From assembly GCF_002443295.1 (NCBI RefSeq), contig NZ_BAOS01000003.1:1-64000 (forward strand): a stretch of DNA of 64,000 nucleotides, read 5' to 3'. Below, one piece after another: positions 33,939 to 43,294 of the stretch (position 1 is its first letter; each line of letters begins with the position of its first letter). A program made the position numbers and the translations under genes. The notes below the pieces were generated by a model. That model was not told the origin of the DNA and did not search any database. It saw only the letters and a program-made list of their open reading frames with translations. This DNA is from Candidatus Scalindua japonica (GTDB taxonomy: Bacteria; Planctomycetota; Brocadiia; Brocadiales; Scalinduaceae).

Positions 33939-34532
33939 TTATTCTATTACACTCATATTCTTGATGGTTATGTCCTTTATTGGCACATCTCTGAACATAC
34001 CAAAGGCATGTGTCCTTGTCCTGCCAATAGTATCAACCACATCCATACCCTCTATAACTTCACCAAAAACAGCATATCCAAAACCGCTTGAGGTGTTGTC
34101 CTTATGGTTGAGAAAATCATTGTTCACTAAATTGATGAAGAACTGTGCCGTGGCGCTATTAATAACATTTGTCCTCGCCATGGCGAGTGTACCTCTCTTG
34201 TTATTTAACCCTCTCCGTGCTTCATTTTTAATGGGATCCTTAACAGGTTTTTGATTCATTTTTTTATCAAAACCACCGCCCTGGATCATAAAATTCGGTA
34301 TGACTCTATGGAAAATAAGGTTGTTGTAGAAACCTTCAGATACATATGACAAAAAGTTCTTAACAGTAATTGGCGCTTCCTGTTCGTACAATTCAATAGT
34401 AATATTGCCCTTTGATGTTTCCATTAAAACCTTAGGATTAGCGTATGCAGGATTAAGTTTCATACAAATCAGGCTGAACAAGACAAAAGCGATAAATGAT
34501 ATTGCTCCCTTGTTTATGTAGTGTTTAAGCAT
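33939..34532 (-). CDS. ppiA: Periplasmic cyclophilin-type peptidyl-prolyl isomerase
   Basis: It encodes 197 residues with AGGAG eight bases before ATG. The Sec signal spans about residues 10-31 and ends AYA. The cyclophilin domain carries FHRVIPNFMIQGGGF (catalytic Arg, Phe and Gln-type residues), GTLAMARTNVINSATAQFFINL and a FGYAVFGEVIEGMDVVD ending. It catalyses cis-trans isomerisation of prolyl bonds in exported proteins. It converges on csp and has no operon partner. Confidence 0.93.
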   Translation of the reverse strand: MLKHYINKGAISFIAFVLFSLICMKLNPAYANPKVLMETSKGNITIELYEQEAPITVKNFLSYVSEGFYNNLIFHRVIPNFMIQGGGFDKKMNQKPVKDPIKNEARRGLNNKRGTLAMARTNVINSATAQFFINLVNNDFLNHKDNTSSGFGYAVFGEVIEGMDVVDTIGRTRTHAFGMFRDVPIKDITIKNMSVIE

Positions 34533-34836
34533 TTTATCTCCTGGTAAATAATCTTAAAAAAATTTTAATTTCATCAATTTAATCATAGAAATAGTAATTA
34601 TTCAATCACTTTATAGATATTGCAATGGTGAATACGTTACTTTGATCAAAACGGCTGTGTTTATTATCATAAATGGAAATCATTATAAGCCTGTTCGGGA
34701 AACGGGCACTACAGGCACATGCCATGATATTCCTATTGATCGGGGATTTATTTCCAATTTGATTTAACGGTAATTGCTGGTAAGATAATAGACTGCCTCA
34801 AGGCTTTAATTTTAGATATTGGTCAAAATTCATCAA
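34533..34836. other. Spacer between divergent ppiA and hyuB
   Basis: There is no gene, strong hairpin or repeat that I can support. It must hold both promoters. Confidence 0.5.
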
Positions 34837-36417
34837 ATGTTCAATCCCATTAACCTGGAAATATTCAACAACCTGTTTTCTACGATTTGTGAAGAGATGG
34901 GTGTTGTATTGTGCAAATCTTCTTTTTCCACGAATATAAAAGAGCGTAAGGATTTTTCATGCGCATTGTTTGATAGCAGGGGTGAAATGGTTGCCCAGGC
35001 AGAACACCTTCCTGTGCATCTGGCATCCATGTCCATGTCAGTTAAAGAGGCAATAACGGCTCTGGAAATGAGTGATGGTGATGCTGTGATATTAAATGAT
35101 CCCTTTCAAGGAGGGACGCATCTTCCGGATATTACGTTAGTGACTCCTTTCTTTTATAAAGGCAGAAAAAAACCTGTTTTTTATGTGGCTAACAGGGCTC
35201 ATCATTCAGATGTAGGAGGGATGGTGCCGGGTTCCATGTGTAATGCTACTGAAATATATCAGGAAGGGATTCGAATTCCACCTGTCAAGATAGTGATGGG
35301 CAACGTGATCAACAGTGAAATCATGAATATCATAACTTCTAATGTAAGAACACCTGAGGAGCGTGAATGGGATATAATCGCGCAGATTTCAGCCAATAGA
35401 GTTGGCAAGCAGAGGTTACGTGAATTGTGTGAAAAATATGGGAAAAACGAAGCGGTAAAATATTCATCTGAGCTTCAGGACTATTCTGCCAGAATAATGA
35501 AATCCGTAATTAAAGGAATACCTGATGGAGAGTATTCGTTTAGTGATTATCTTGATGATGATGGTGTGGCGGAGAAACCCGTCAGGATTAAGGTGTGTAT
35601 CAAAATAAAAGGAAACTCGGTGAGTGTTGACTTTTCCGGTAGCAGCAGGCAGGTTGGAGGTTCTGTTAACGCGGTATACGCGGTTACTGTTTCCTGTGTC
35701 TTTTATGTATTTCGATGTCTGGTTGACGGTGATATACCATCAAATTCCGGTTGTATGAGATCAATCAGTATAACCGCGCCGGAAGGTTCAGTAGTAAATG
35801 CCAGAGTGCCGAGTGCTGTATCCGGTGGTAATGTTGAGACCTCTCAGAGGATAGTTGATGTAGTTTTCGGGGCACTGTCAAAAGCTATATGTGGAAATAT
35901 TCCCGCGGCAAGCAGCGGGACGATGAACAATATTGCCATTGGTGGATACGATGCTTTAAAAGGTAATCATTTTACCTATTATGAGACTATCGCGGGCGGT
36001 ATGGGTGCAAGGCCAGATTCAGATGGTATTAACGCCATTCACACCCATATGACAAATACACTGAATACTCCTGTTGAAGCTATTGAACACAACTATCCTT
36101 TCAGGATCAGGCAATACAAAATACGCCCTGCATCAGGTGGTATGGGGAGATATAAGGGGGGGCATGGAATAATCAGAGATTACGAATTCTTTCAAGCTGC
36201 AACCGTTAGTATCTTGTCTGATAGAAGAATACACGCACCGTACGGTTTAATGGGTGGTAAAAATGGCCAGGTTGGACAAAATATTCTGATTTCAAAAAAC
36301 AGGAAACGTAAACTACCGTCTAAGACAACTATTAATGTGGATAAGGGAGACATTATCAGTATACACACTCCCGGAGGTGGTGGATTTGGAAGGAAGAAAA
36401 ATTTAAAAGTGAGTTAA
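34837..36417 (+). CDS. hyuB: Hydantoinase B/oxoprolinase family protein
   Basis: It encodes 526 residues from ATG 34837 (MFNPINLEIFNN); a TTG at 34819 adds six unconserved residues. Family landmarks: MGVVLCKSSFSTNIKERKDF, DPFQGGTHLPDITLVTPFF, VANRAHHSDVGGMVPGSM and, near the C-terminus, GGMGRYKGGHGIIRDYEF and HTPGGGGFG. It is the beta-type subunit of ATP-dependent hydantoinases, 5-oxoprolinases and acetone-type carboxylases. The partner HyuA (ATPase) subunit is not adjacent, so the substrate is undefined. A lone HyuB is unusual. Confidence 0.93.
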   Translation: MFNPINLEIFNNLFSTICEEMGVVLCKSSFSTNIKERKDFSCALFDSRGEMVAQAEHLPVHLASMSMSVKEAITALEMSDGDAVILNDPFQGGTHLPDITLVTPFFYKGRKKPVFYVANRAHHSDVGGMVPGSMCNATEIYQEGIRIPPVKIVMGNVINSEIMNIITSNVRTPEEREWDIIAQISANRVGKQRLRELCEKYGKNEAVKYSSELQDYSARIMKSVIKGIPDGEYSFSDYLDDDGVAEKPVRIKVCIKIKGNSVSVDFSGSSRQVGGSVNAVYAVTVSCVFYVFRCLVDGDIPSNSGCMRSISITAPEGSVVNARVPSAVSGGNVETSQRIVDVVFGALSKAICGNIPAASSGTMNNIAIGGYDALKGNHFTYYETIAGGMGARPDSDGINAIHTHMTNTLNTPVEAIEHNYPFRIRQYKIRPASGGMGRYKGGHGIIRDYEFFQAATVSILSDRRIHAPYGLMGGKNGQVGQNILISKNRKRKLPSKTTINVDKGDIISIHTPGGGGFGRKKNLKVS

Positions 36418-36499
36418 AATTGAGCGAGAAAACATCCTTCGACTCCCCGCCCCTACCGGTACGGACGGCAAGTCGAAGTGTTATCAACATAAAATACCT

Positions 36500-37549
36500 A
36501 TGAACAAAACTCAGCCAAAAAAGATTTTTATAGAAAAAGAGATAATTAATTCTCCTGTTACCCGGGAGATACTCGACAAATTGCCGGGTATAACAATTGA
36601 ATATATTGATGATTATCGAAGGATCAGGATCGATGGAGACAGTGTTGATCATATATACAAAAAAAGTAAGGAGTACCTGGCGCTGGCATGTAAAAGGGGT
36701 GAAACGGTAAAGCAGTTCAGGTGCAGGGACGGCATAGTGGGGAATACGGAATATTTTATTGGGCATGGCAATAATTGCAGTTTAGATTGTGACTATTGTT
36801 TTCTTCAATGCTACTTTGATAACGCTGTGCCTACTGTATTTGTAAATCACGATGAGATGCTGGATGAAATAAGAGACGTTTTACTTGCAGAAAGCGATAA
36901 AAAGATAGTATTCCATGCCGGTGAATTGTGCGATGCCCTGGCCTTTGACGATCTGACAGGTCTGTCATATAAACTTATTCCACTGTTTTCAGAGTATCCC
37001 GATGCGCGGTTGGAACTGAGGACAAAAACAACTACCATAGAGAATTTATTAAAAATAGAGGCGGTGGATAACGTTGTTGTTTCATGGACTTTCAGTCCCA
37101 GGATAATTGTAGACAATCATGAGCATAAAGCGCCTTCGTTAGAGGAAAGAATATGTGCGGCAGTAGATATCCAGCAAGCAGGCTATAATGTGGGAGTATG
37201 TCTTGATCCGATTATACTGTGTGACAATTGGTTTGAGCATTACAAAGCAATGCTTGAGATACTCTTTGAAAGAGTGGATATGGAGAGGGTTAAGTTCATA
37301 AGTCTTGGCGGTTTCAGATATCTTCCGTCTTTGACCAGGATAATAAGAGAAAGAAATCCGCAGACGAATCTTCTGCTGGGTGAATTTGTGCCGTGTGTTG
37401 ATGGGAAACATCGGTACTTCAGACCCATTAGAGTAGAAGCATATAAGGAAATAGGGCAGGTTATAAGGGACCTGTCTAAAGGTGTTAAGATTTCACTCTG
37501 CATGGAAACACCTGAGGTTTGGAACTCAGTAAAAGACGTTTTGAAATAA
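36500..37549 (+). CDS. SPL-family radical SAM protein
   Basis: It encodes 349 residues. The radical SAM cluster is C93-x3-C97-x2-C100 (NNCSLDCDYCFLQCYF), with 'QCYFDN' following as in spore photoproduct lyase. The downstream motif IVFHAGELCDALAFDD and VSWTFSPR match the SPL group. The spore enzyme repairs 5-thyminyl-dihydrothymine, but many members come from non-sporulating bacteria and their role is unknown. An 80-base AT-poor spacer with a degenerate repeat separates it from hyuB. The next Cys-rich gene follows after 40 bases. Confidence 0.9.
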   Translation: MNKTQPKKIFIEKEIINSPVTREILDKLPGITIEYIDDYRRIRIDGDSVDHIYKKSKEYLALACKRGETVKQFRCRDGIVGNTEYFIGHGNNCSLDCDYCFLQCYFDNAVPTVFVNHDEMLDEIRDVLLAESDKKIVFHAGELCDALAFDDLTGLSYKLIPLFSEYPDARLELRTKTTTIENLLKIEAVDNVVVSWTFSPRIIVDNHEHKAPSLEERICAAVDIQQAGYNVGVCLDPIILCDNWFEHYKAMLEILFERVDMERVKFISLGGFRYLPSLTRIIRERNPQTNLLLGEFVPCVDGKHRYFRPIRVEAYKEIGQVIRDLSKGVKISLCMETPEVWNSVKDVLK

Positions 37550-37589
37550 AAGAAATATCTAACTGGTAGGGAATTTGACGAGAAAGTAT

Positions 37590-38168
37590 ATGAGCAGGTT
37601 ATTCCCAATAATTGAAAATATAAAAGTGGATTTAAAGTCACTTATTTCAATCAAACATACATGTGACCCTGAGATTTGCAGTGAGAAGGGATCTTGTTGT
37701 TCTGAGTATGAAGTATGTATGGAGAAGCGGGAAGTTGATAAAATAGTTACTCACATACCTGAAGCGGCAAAATTTGCACCTCAATTAATAGCAAATGGAA
37801 CCTATAGGAATATTTTTGAAGAAACAGATGATAATCTTGTTTCCATAGATACAGATGAAGAGAATCAATGTCTCTTTGCCTGGCGTAATGGCAAGGGAGA
37901 GGCTTTATGTTCACTGCACAGCCATGCATTAAAAAACAATCTTTCATTTTATGATACAAAACCTGAATCGTGCTGCCTCTGGCCTCTGGCTATTTATGAT
38001 GGGAGTCCGAAAATCCTGACAGTCCAGGACGATGCATTCAATTTTGATTGTAATAAGAGACATAAATCGGAAAAAGCCAGACTTGATCCGGAAATCTCTT
38101 CAATTATTAATAACGTGTATGGAACAAAGATGTTAACCGGTATTAATCATGCAATTTCTATAATGTAA
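37590..38168 (+). CDS. Cys-rich protein, YkgJ/DUF3109-like metal-binding
   Basis: It encodes 192 residues from ATG 37590; a TTG at 37575 is also possible. Cysteines cluster in TCDPEICSEKGSCCSEYEVC, then CLFAW, CSLHSHAL, and ESCCLWPLAI with FNFDC at the end. This repeats the CxxC/CC pattern of putative zinc/iron-binding YkgJ-type or DUF3109 proteins. It is predicted cytosolic and lies immediately after the SPL-type gene, so it may be functionally linked to it. The exact role is unknown. Confidence 0.8.
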   Translation: MSRLFPIIENIKVDLKSLISIKHTCDPEICSEKGSCCSEYEVCMEKREVDKIVTHIPEAAKFAPQLIANGTYRNIFEETDDNLVSIDTDEENQCLFAWRNGKGEALCSLHSHALKNNLSFYDTKPESCCLWPLAIYDGSPKILTVQDDAFNFDCNKRHKSEKARLDPEISSIINNVYGTKMLTGINHAISIM

Positions 38169-38178
38169 TAACTATTTC

Positions 38179-38376
38179 ATGTCTAAATTCTATAACCCGA
38201 AACGCAGTAGAAATATTTTTGATCCAGAGGATGAAAAGCCTTTCAAACTGAGCCGTTCAAAGATTGATCTTTTCCTGGAATGTCCTCGCTGCTTCTATAT
38301 CGACCGTAGACTTGGTGTGGGGCGTGTGTCAGGTTTTCCGTTTAATTTGAACAGTGCAGTTGATGATGTAGTATAA
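38179..38376 (+). pseudogene. N-terminal fragment of a PD-(D/E)XK-nuclease-like protein
   Basis: There are 65 codons beginning MSKFYNPKRSRNIFDPEDEK. PFKLSRSKIDLFLECPRCFY and RRLGVGR follow, a well-conserved opening of proteins annotated as PD-(D/E)XK nuclease-like, which run to over 200 residues. Here the frame stops right after FPFNLNSAVDDVV. The nuclease catalytic residues would lie beyond the stop. The gene is therefore truncated. Confidence 0.7.
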
Positions 38377-38507
38377 GGGTCGCTTAAAAATATATCCTTT
38401 ACATTTTTATCATAGATTAACAAATGGGCGGTATGTAAAAACGAGTTTGTCCGTGTTCTTAAACTTCAGGTATTTCAGGCACTTTTAACTTAACACTTAT
38501 TTAGTAT

Positions 38508-38720
38508 ATGTTATCCGATAAAGAGTATCTCTCAAAGCTAGCAAAAGCACGTATGCCTTTTGGTAAATATAAGAATATGTTACTGGTTGATTTGCCTGAG
38601 TGGTATATCGTATGGTCTGTACAGAATGGAGTTCCGGAAGGCGAACTTGGTGATATGATAAAATGTGTATATGAAATCAAATTGAATGGATTGGAGTACT
38701 TGTTTAAACCGTTACGTTAA
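38508..38720 (+). CDS. DUF3820-family small protein
   Basis: It encodes 70 residues. RMPFGKYKNMLLVDLPEWYI and YEIKLNGLEYLFKPLR are the two conserved blocks of DUF3820 (often called putative quorum-sensing-regulated virulence factor). No RBS stands out, but the protein is complete by family length. There is no signal or cysteine. The molecular function is unknown; the fold is related to exonuclease-associated modules in some longer proteins. Confidence 0.85.
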   Translation: MLSDKEYLSKLAKARMPFGKYKNMLLVDLPEWYIVWSVQNGVPEGELGDMIKCVYEIKLNGLEYLFKPLR

Positions 38721-39095
38721 TCAGTTGGAAAGTCAACAATATTTGATCACTAATCAACAGATTGCTTAGCTCTTTATGTGAGATTAAGGGATTGTGGCTA
38801 CTTATTAAAGCAGTTTAATGAAAAGAGGAAAACGGACGATTCAGATTGAACGAGCCGCGTGGATACTCAATAATGGAATTCTGGCATGAGTAAATTAACA
38901 AAAACCATACCGAACATTTCTGGTTTATTCTAAAAAAACGTTTGACTTTCGTAACTATTTTACTTATTTTACAAACAACCTTATTTTTGACAAGTCAGGA
39001 TCAAATAGGGGATATATCTATCTACGATTTCTTGATTGCTGGCTTAGTGTTTTACTAATTAAATTAAAAAATTTATAAGGGGAGGATATAAAGCT
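38721..39095. other. Spacer upstream of the PEP-CTERM gene
   Basis: There is no gene I can support. The last bases hold an AAGGGGAGG Shine-Dalgarno for ATG 39096. I find no clear GTTAGAAAGCTGAC-type element here, unlike upstream of the PEP-CTERM loci at 20972 and 25888. Confidence 0.5.
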
Positions 39096-39776
39096 ATGGT
39101 ATCAACAAAGGTATCCGTGTTTTTGACAATAGTGGTAGTTTTTTTTGGTATGATGGTTAAAACAAGTGCAGACCCTGTATTAATAACAACTTACACAAAC
39201 GAGACTGTTTTTAAGAATGCGCTCAGCTCCTTCACGACACACAATTTTGATTCCTTCACCCTAAATGATGGTACTTTATTTGGGCAACCGTATGAGAATC
39301 TTGACCAGCAAATTTCAGGTATAGACTTTGACAACGCTGTTGTTTTTCCGGGAGGTTCCGGTGGAACATCTAATTCTGCTCCAAATGTTGTTTTGAATGC
39401 TGATTTGTCTTTAGACAGCCCCATTGTATTTACATTTGACACTCCGGTGCTTGCTGTTGGTTTGTTTAATACCAGTCTTGTTGATCGTGAACGTTTTGAT
39501 ATATTCGATGAGAGTGATAACCTGTTAGCCTCTATTGAATTGCCAGACTTAGTTGTGAATTTTGGTGGATTTATATCTAACGTTGGTATCGCCAGAGGCG
39601 AAGTGGTTGGAATAAATCCTACAAATGGAAGTATCTACATTGACGACTTAACTGTCGGGCCAACAGCAAACGTGGTTCCAGAGCCATCGGCTAAAATTCT
39701 TTTTAGCATCATGGGTTTCTTAGGACTGGCAGGAGCAGGATTAAGATGCAGGTGGAAAAAGAAAACAGTTAATTAA
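39096..39776 (+). CDS. PEP-CTERM exported protein with beta-sandwich-like body
   Basis: It encodes 226 residues with a strong RBS (GGGGAGG). The Sec signal ends near TSA at about residue 25. The mature region (TTHNFDSFTLNDGTLFGQPY ... VFTFDTPVLAVGLFNT) resembles the secreted PEP-CTERM proteins that open with an 'F..aL......nFEsf..G' motif and carry a carbohydrate-module-like fold. The sorting tail is VVPEPSAKILFSIMGFLGL, AGAG and the basic LRCRWKKK. The tail differs from the RKIKQKK type of the other PEP-CTERM loci. Confidence 0.88.
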   Translation: MVSTKVSVFLTIVVVFFGMMVKTSADPVLITTYTNETVFKNALSSFTTHNFDSFTLNDGTLFGQPYENLDQQISGIDFDNAVVFPGGSGGTSNSAPNVVLNADLSLDSPIVFTFDTPVLAVGLFNTSLVDRERFDIFDESDNLLASIELPDLVVNFGGFISNVGIARGEVVGINPTNGSIYIDDLTVGPTANVVPEPSAKILFSIMGFLGLAGAGLRCRWKKKTVN

Positions 39777-39984
39777 ACCAGGAAGTCGCTAAATAAATAA
39801 TATAATTTACGATACAAACACCTTTATATTTCATGAACAGTTGGGGGGGGAGGGGGATGATTATGGGGATTTTTTTGACTAAACCAAACACACCATTAAT
39901 CTCTCTTCTATCCTTCGCAAAGCAAATTCCCGCTTTCAAATTTAAACGGACACTTCTTAGAAAAAAAGATGAATGAATGAAGTA

Positions 39985-40950
39985 TTAAATCTGATAGTCT
40001 ACTTCATATTTTTTCACGGTATTTTTCTGTTTGAAAATAAGGTATGGTGAATCAACGGTTACTGTTGTATAGGGTGGAACTGATCGTGTCAACCAGACAT
40101 TTCCACCTATGATTGAACCTTTCTGTATTACCGTATTACCGCCAAGGATTGTTGACCCGGCGTATATGGTAACATCATCCTCGATTGTAGGGTGTCTCTT
40201 TTTGTTTTCCTGCCTGATCTTGTCTACGTTAGTCAGGCTGAATGCTCCCAGCGTGACATGCTGATAGAACTTCACATTTTTACCAATAACAGCCGTGCTT
40301 CCAATTACGACACCGGTCCCATGATCAATAAAAAACCCCGGTCCTATCTTTGCCCCGGGATTGATATCTATTCCTGTTTTTTCGTGAATATATTCACTCA
40401 TCATCCTGGGTATATAAGGCACATTCTGCAGTTCCAGAAAATGGGCGAGACGATGAACCGATATTGACCGTACTGATGGATAGCTGAGTACAACCTCAAA
40501 ATAACTTGACGCTGCAGGATCTCCTTTGTATGCGGCATTAATATCCTTGTTTACAATTTCTCTAATCTCAGGAATGTTTTCAAGCAAAAGGTATGCAATC
40601 TCGACTGAACAGTCCCAGCACTCTCCTTCGGTACGTTTGCAGTTAGCACCCTCCTTACATTCATGCATTAAGCTCTTCTGTATTAAATCAGAGAGGCATT
40701 CCAGTGCACTGGAGCATTGTGCCATAAGATACGTATCCAGATGATCTTTATTACCGGTTGCTTCCTCATAAAAGCCGGGAAACATGATTGTCAACAGTAG
40801 TTTTACCAGTTTTTGCACTTCATGTTTTGATGGGAGATTGGGCCCTTCCAGATGGTTAATCCCACCATGTTTCTCATATGAGCTGGCCAGTGCCTTAGTA
40901 ATATAGCTTAAACGAGGTGCGTTTTTATCGCTGTTTATGGAATTGTTCAT
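39985..40950 (-). CDS. cysE: Serine O-acetyltransferase
   Basis: It encodes 321 residues with an N-terminal helical extension (about 160 residues). The left-handed beta-helix hexapeptide domain follows: GIDINPGAKIGPGFFIDHGT, VVIGSTAVIGKNVKFYQHVTLG, and TIYAGSTILGGNTVIQKGS. The His of IDHGTG is the catalytic base. Its long N-terminus has a Cys-rich stretch (CKEGANCKRTEGECWDC), which resembles the EpsC/plant-type serine acetyltransferases. It starts one base after the cysK stop and forms an operon with it for O-acetylserine and cysteine synthesis. Confidence 0.93.
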   Translation of the reverse strand: MNNSINSDKNAPRLSYITKALASSYEKHGGINHLEGPNLPSKHEVQKLVKLLLTIMFPGFYEEATGNKDHLDTYLMAQCSSALECLSDLIQKSLMHECKEGANCKRTEGECWDCSVEIAYLLLENIPEIREIVNKDINAAYKGDPAASSYFEVVLSYPSVRSISVHRLAHFLELQNVPYIPRMMSEYIHEKTGIDINPGAKIGPGFFIDHGTGVVIGSTAVIGKNVKFYQHVTLGAFSLTNVDKIRQENKKRHPTIEDDVTIYAGSTILGGNTVIQKGSIIGGNVWLTRSVPPYTTVTVDSPYLIFKQKNTVKKYEVDYQI

Positions 40951-40951
40951 T

Positions 40952-41884
40952 TTAGTCTTTTTCTACATCCTTAAATAAATCCGTAGATATATAGCGTTCT
41001 CCCAGACTTGGTATTACCACAAGAACATTCTTACCGGGCCCGGCTTCTCTGGCAATCTGTAAGCCGACATGCATATTTGCTCCGGAAGAAATTCCACAAC
41101 AGATCCCTTCTTCCTTCGCGATACGTCTTGCCATGATAAATGCATCATTACTTATAACCTGTCGAACTTCATCTACAACATCTTTATTATAAATGCCGGG
41201 TACAAACCCTGCACCTATTCCCTGAATTTTATGCGGCCCGGGTTCCCCTCCTGAAAGTACAGGTGATTCTACCGGTTCTACTGCTACATTTTTTATATTT
41301 GTGAAATGTTTCTTCAGCGCCTCACCTGCCCCGGTTATTGTTCCTCCGGTACCCACACCTGCTACAAAATAGTGGAGCTCTTTTCCCTCGAAGTCTTTGA
41401 TTATTTCAGGGCCGGTTGTTTCACGATGTATTTTTGGATTAGCAGGATTGTCAAATTGTTGAGGCTGAAAATAACCTTTTTCTTTCACAAGCTCTGCTGC
41501 CTTTTCAATAGCACCTTTCATGCCTTTAGGACCTTCTGTAAGGACAATTTCGGCTCCAAAGTATCTGAGAAGAGCACGCCTCTCCAGACTCATGGTCTCA
41601 GGCATAGTAAAAACGGCCTTGTACCCCTTAACTGTAGCGACCATTGCCAGTGCTATTCCCGTATTACCTGATGTAGGTTCTACTATTGTGTCTCCGGGCT
41701 TCAGTAAACCTTTTTTTTCGGCATCCTCTATCATTACCAAGCCGATACGGTCTTTGACGCTGCCGCCTGGGTTAAACATCTCCAGTTTTCCAAAGAGATT
41801 AGCGCAATTCTCATCGGTCAGGTTGTTTATTTTAACTATGGGTGTCCTTCCGATAGTCGCTAGGATATCATCATAAATAGGCAT
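40952..41884 (-). CDS. cysK: Cysteine synthase A (O-acetylserine sulfhydrylase)
   Basis: It encodes 310 residues. PLP lysine K44 lies in [19 protein letters not shown]-phosphate/asparagine loop [11 protein letters not shown] follows at about 69-79. [15 protein letters not shown] is the glycine-rich loop and [12 protein letters not shown] sits near the C-terminus. It converts O-acetylserine and sulfide to cysteine. The upstream RBS is AGGAGA. It is the first gene of cysK-cysE; CysE binding via the CysE C-terminal Ile is known in other bacteria, and here CysE does end in Ile. Confidence 0.96.
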   Translation of the reverse strand: MPIYDDILATIGRTPIVKINNLTDENCANLFGKLEMFNPGGSVKDRIGLVMIEDAEKKGLLKPGDTIVEPTSGNTGIALAMVATVKGYKAVFTMPETMSLERRALLRYFGAEIVLTEGPKGMKGAIEKAAELVKEKGYFQPQQFDNPANPKIHRETTGPEIIKDFEGKELHYFVAGVGTGGTITGAGEALKKHFTNIKNVAVEPVESPVLSGGEPGPHKIQGIGAGFVPGIYNKDVVDEVRQVISNDAFIMARRIAKEEGICCGISSGANMHVGLQIAREAGPGKNVLVVIPSLGERYISTDLFKDVEKD

Positions 41885-41938
41885 TTGTTTCTCCTGTAAT
41901 AATTAATTCAAGGTTTATTTAATAAGAAAAGCGGGTGT

Positions 41939-42451
41939 TCAGGGTGGAGTTGCCGGGTTGACACCTGCTTGCTTTGACAGCACTTTACTTCTCTCAATAG
42001 ATTGTAATGCAAGGTATTGCTCACCAAATTTGTTTATATTCTGTAGCTCTGTGTCAAATTGTCCATAGTGGTTCTCTTCGTCTATGACAAGCTCTTCAAA
42101 AAGTTTTCGTGAAACAGAATCCGCATTTGAGCCACATTCCATTGCAAGCTTATTGTAGAGTATGGCGCTGTTTTCTTCCATCGATTTCGCCCCTGTCAGC
42201 ATATCTTTTACTATGTGGATCTTTTCTGTGCTGGTTGATGGCTGCATTTCTACATCACCTTTCAGAAATAAAATTCTTTCAGCAAGCCGTTCAATATGCA
42301 TCATCTCTTCTATTGCTATTTTTCTGAAAAGGTTAGCCAGCAGGTCAAATCCCTGATCACTACAATGAAAGTGGAAATACATATATTGATGAACCCCGCT
42401 TAACTCTTCAGCTAAAGCCTGGTTTAGCGGTTTTATACTTTTTTCATACAT
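41939..42451 (-). CDS. bfr: Bacterioferritin
   Basis: It encodes 170 residues forming a four-helix bundle with an AGGAGG before ATG 42451. Diiron ligands are in LAEELSGVHQYMYFHFHC, IEEMMHIERLAERILFLKG (Glu, Met for heme, His) and VIDEENHYGQFDTELQ (Glu, His). The heme-ligand Met of the EEMMH segment is retained. It stores iron as a 24-mer with ferroxidase activity. It lies about 55 bases upstream of cysK on the same strand. Confidence 0.94.
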   Translation of the reverse strand: MYEKSIKPLNQALAEELSGVHQYMYFHFHCSDQGFDLLANLFRKIAIEEMMHIERLAERILFLKGDVEMQPSTSTEKIHIVKDMLTGAKSMEENSAILYNKLAMECGSNADSVSRKLFEELVIDEENHYGQFDTELQNINKFGEQYLALQSIERSKVLSKQAGVNPATPP

Positions 42452-42734
42452 GGGAACCTCCTATGGAGAATTTATCAATTTATTGAATACACCTGTCATT
42501 TAATATTATATTTAAAACCAACACGTAGTATATCATATTAATTATTTCCTTCCTATCAACCTTTTATTTAGCAAAATCTGAAGGTGGCTTATCGTTACTT
42601 TCTATTAAACGTTTGACAGACAGCACTTTTCACTGTTATATTTTGAAAATTGATGAGATGTATCAGGCATTAAGAGACTCAGATTACTGTTTATCCGTAG
42701 TTGTCCTTTTTGTTGGATCTTTCTGAATCTATTC

Positions 42735-43283
42735 ATGAAAAACGATATTGACGAGGTCTTAATCTCTGAAACTGAATTAAAAAACAGGGTTAGTGCGCTC
42801 GCACAAAAACTTATTACAGATTACTGGCATAAAAATCTTACCATCATCGGTGTTTTAAATGGCAGTCTCATTTTTCTTTCCGACTTAATCCGGCAGATGC
42901 CTTTTTCCCTCAAGATAGATACTGTCAGGGCAAACACTTATACAGGTGCTTCAACTTTCCCCAATCCGGAGACAGAAATTATTAACAATGTTAATGTAAA
43001 TATTAAGGGGGAACATGTACTTGTCGTGGATGACATACTGGATACAGGGAAGACTCTTTCTGAAATTGTCCGGGTTATTACTAAACATAATCCCTTATCA
43101 ATAAAGGTGTGTGTGCTCCTTAATAAAACGGCAAGGAGGGCGATAGATATTGTTCCTGATTATTGTTGTTTTGAGATTGAGGATAAATTTGTAGTTGGTT
43201 ACGGCCTGGATTTTGATAACAGGTACAGGAACTTGCCTTTTATTGCTGTTTTGAGAGAAGATATCTATCATTCCTGTTTATAA
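42735..43283 (+). CDS. hpt: Hypoxanthine phosphoribosyltransferase
   Basis: It encodes 182 residues. The PRPP-binding motif VLVVDDILDTGKT is at about 95-107. The purine-contact KFVVGYGLDFDNRYRNLPFI follows. It salvages hypoxanthine and guanine to IMP/GMP. The start ATG 42735 has no strong RBS. It is followed by trkH after 11 bases, making an unusual but close pair. Confidence 0.95.
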   Translation: MKNDIDEVLISETELKNRVSALAQKLITDYWHKNLTIIGVLNGSLIFLSDLIRQMPFSLKIDTVRANTYTGASTFPNPETEIINNVNVNIKGEHVLVVDDILDTGKTLSEIVRVITKHNPLSIKVCVLLNKTARRAIDIVPDYCCFEIEDKFVVGYGLDFDNRYRNLPFIAVLREDIYHSCL

Positions 43284-43294
43284 AATGAAAATAA

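Noticed and set aside
38940-39095. Sigma-54 or GTTAGAAAGC element before the PEP-CTERM gene at 39096
   Set aside because: No GG-N10-GC pair with the right flanks and no close match to the element seen at the other loci.
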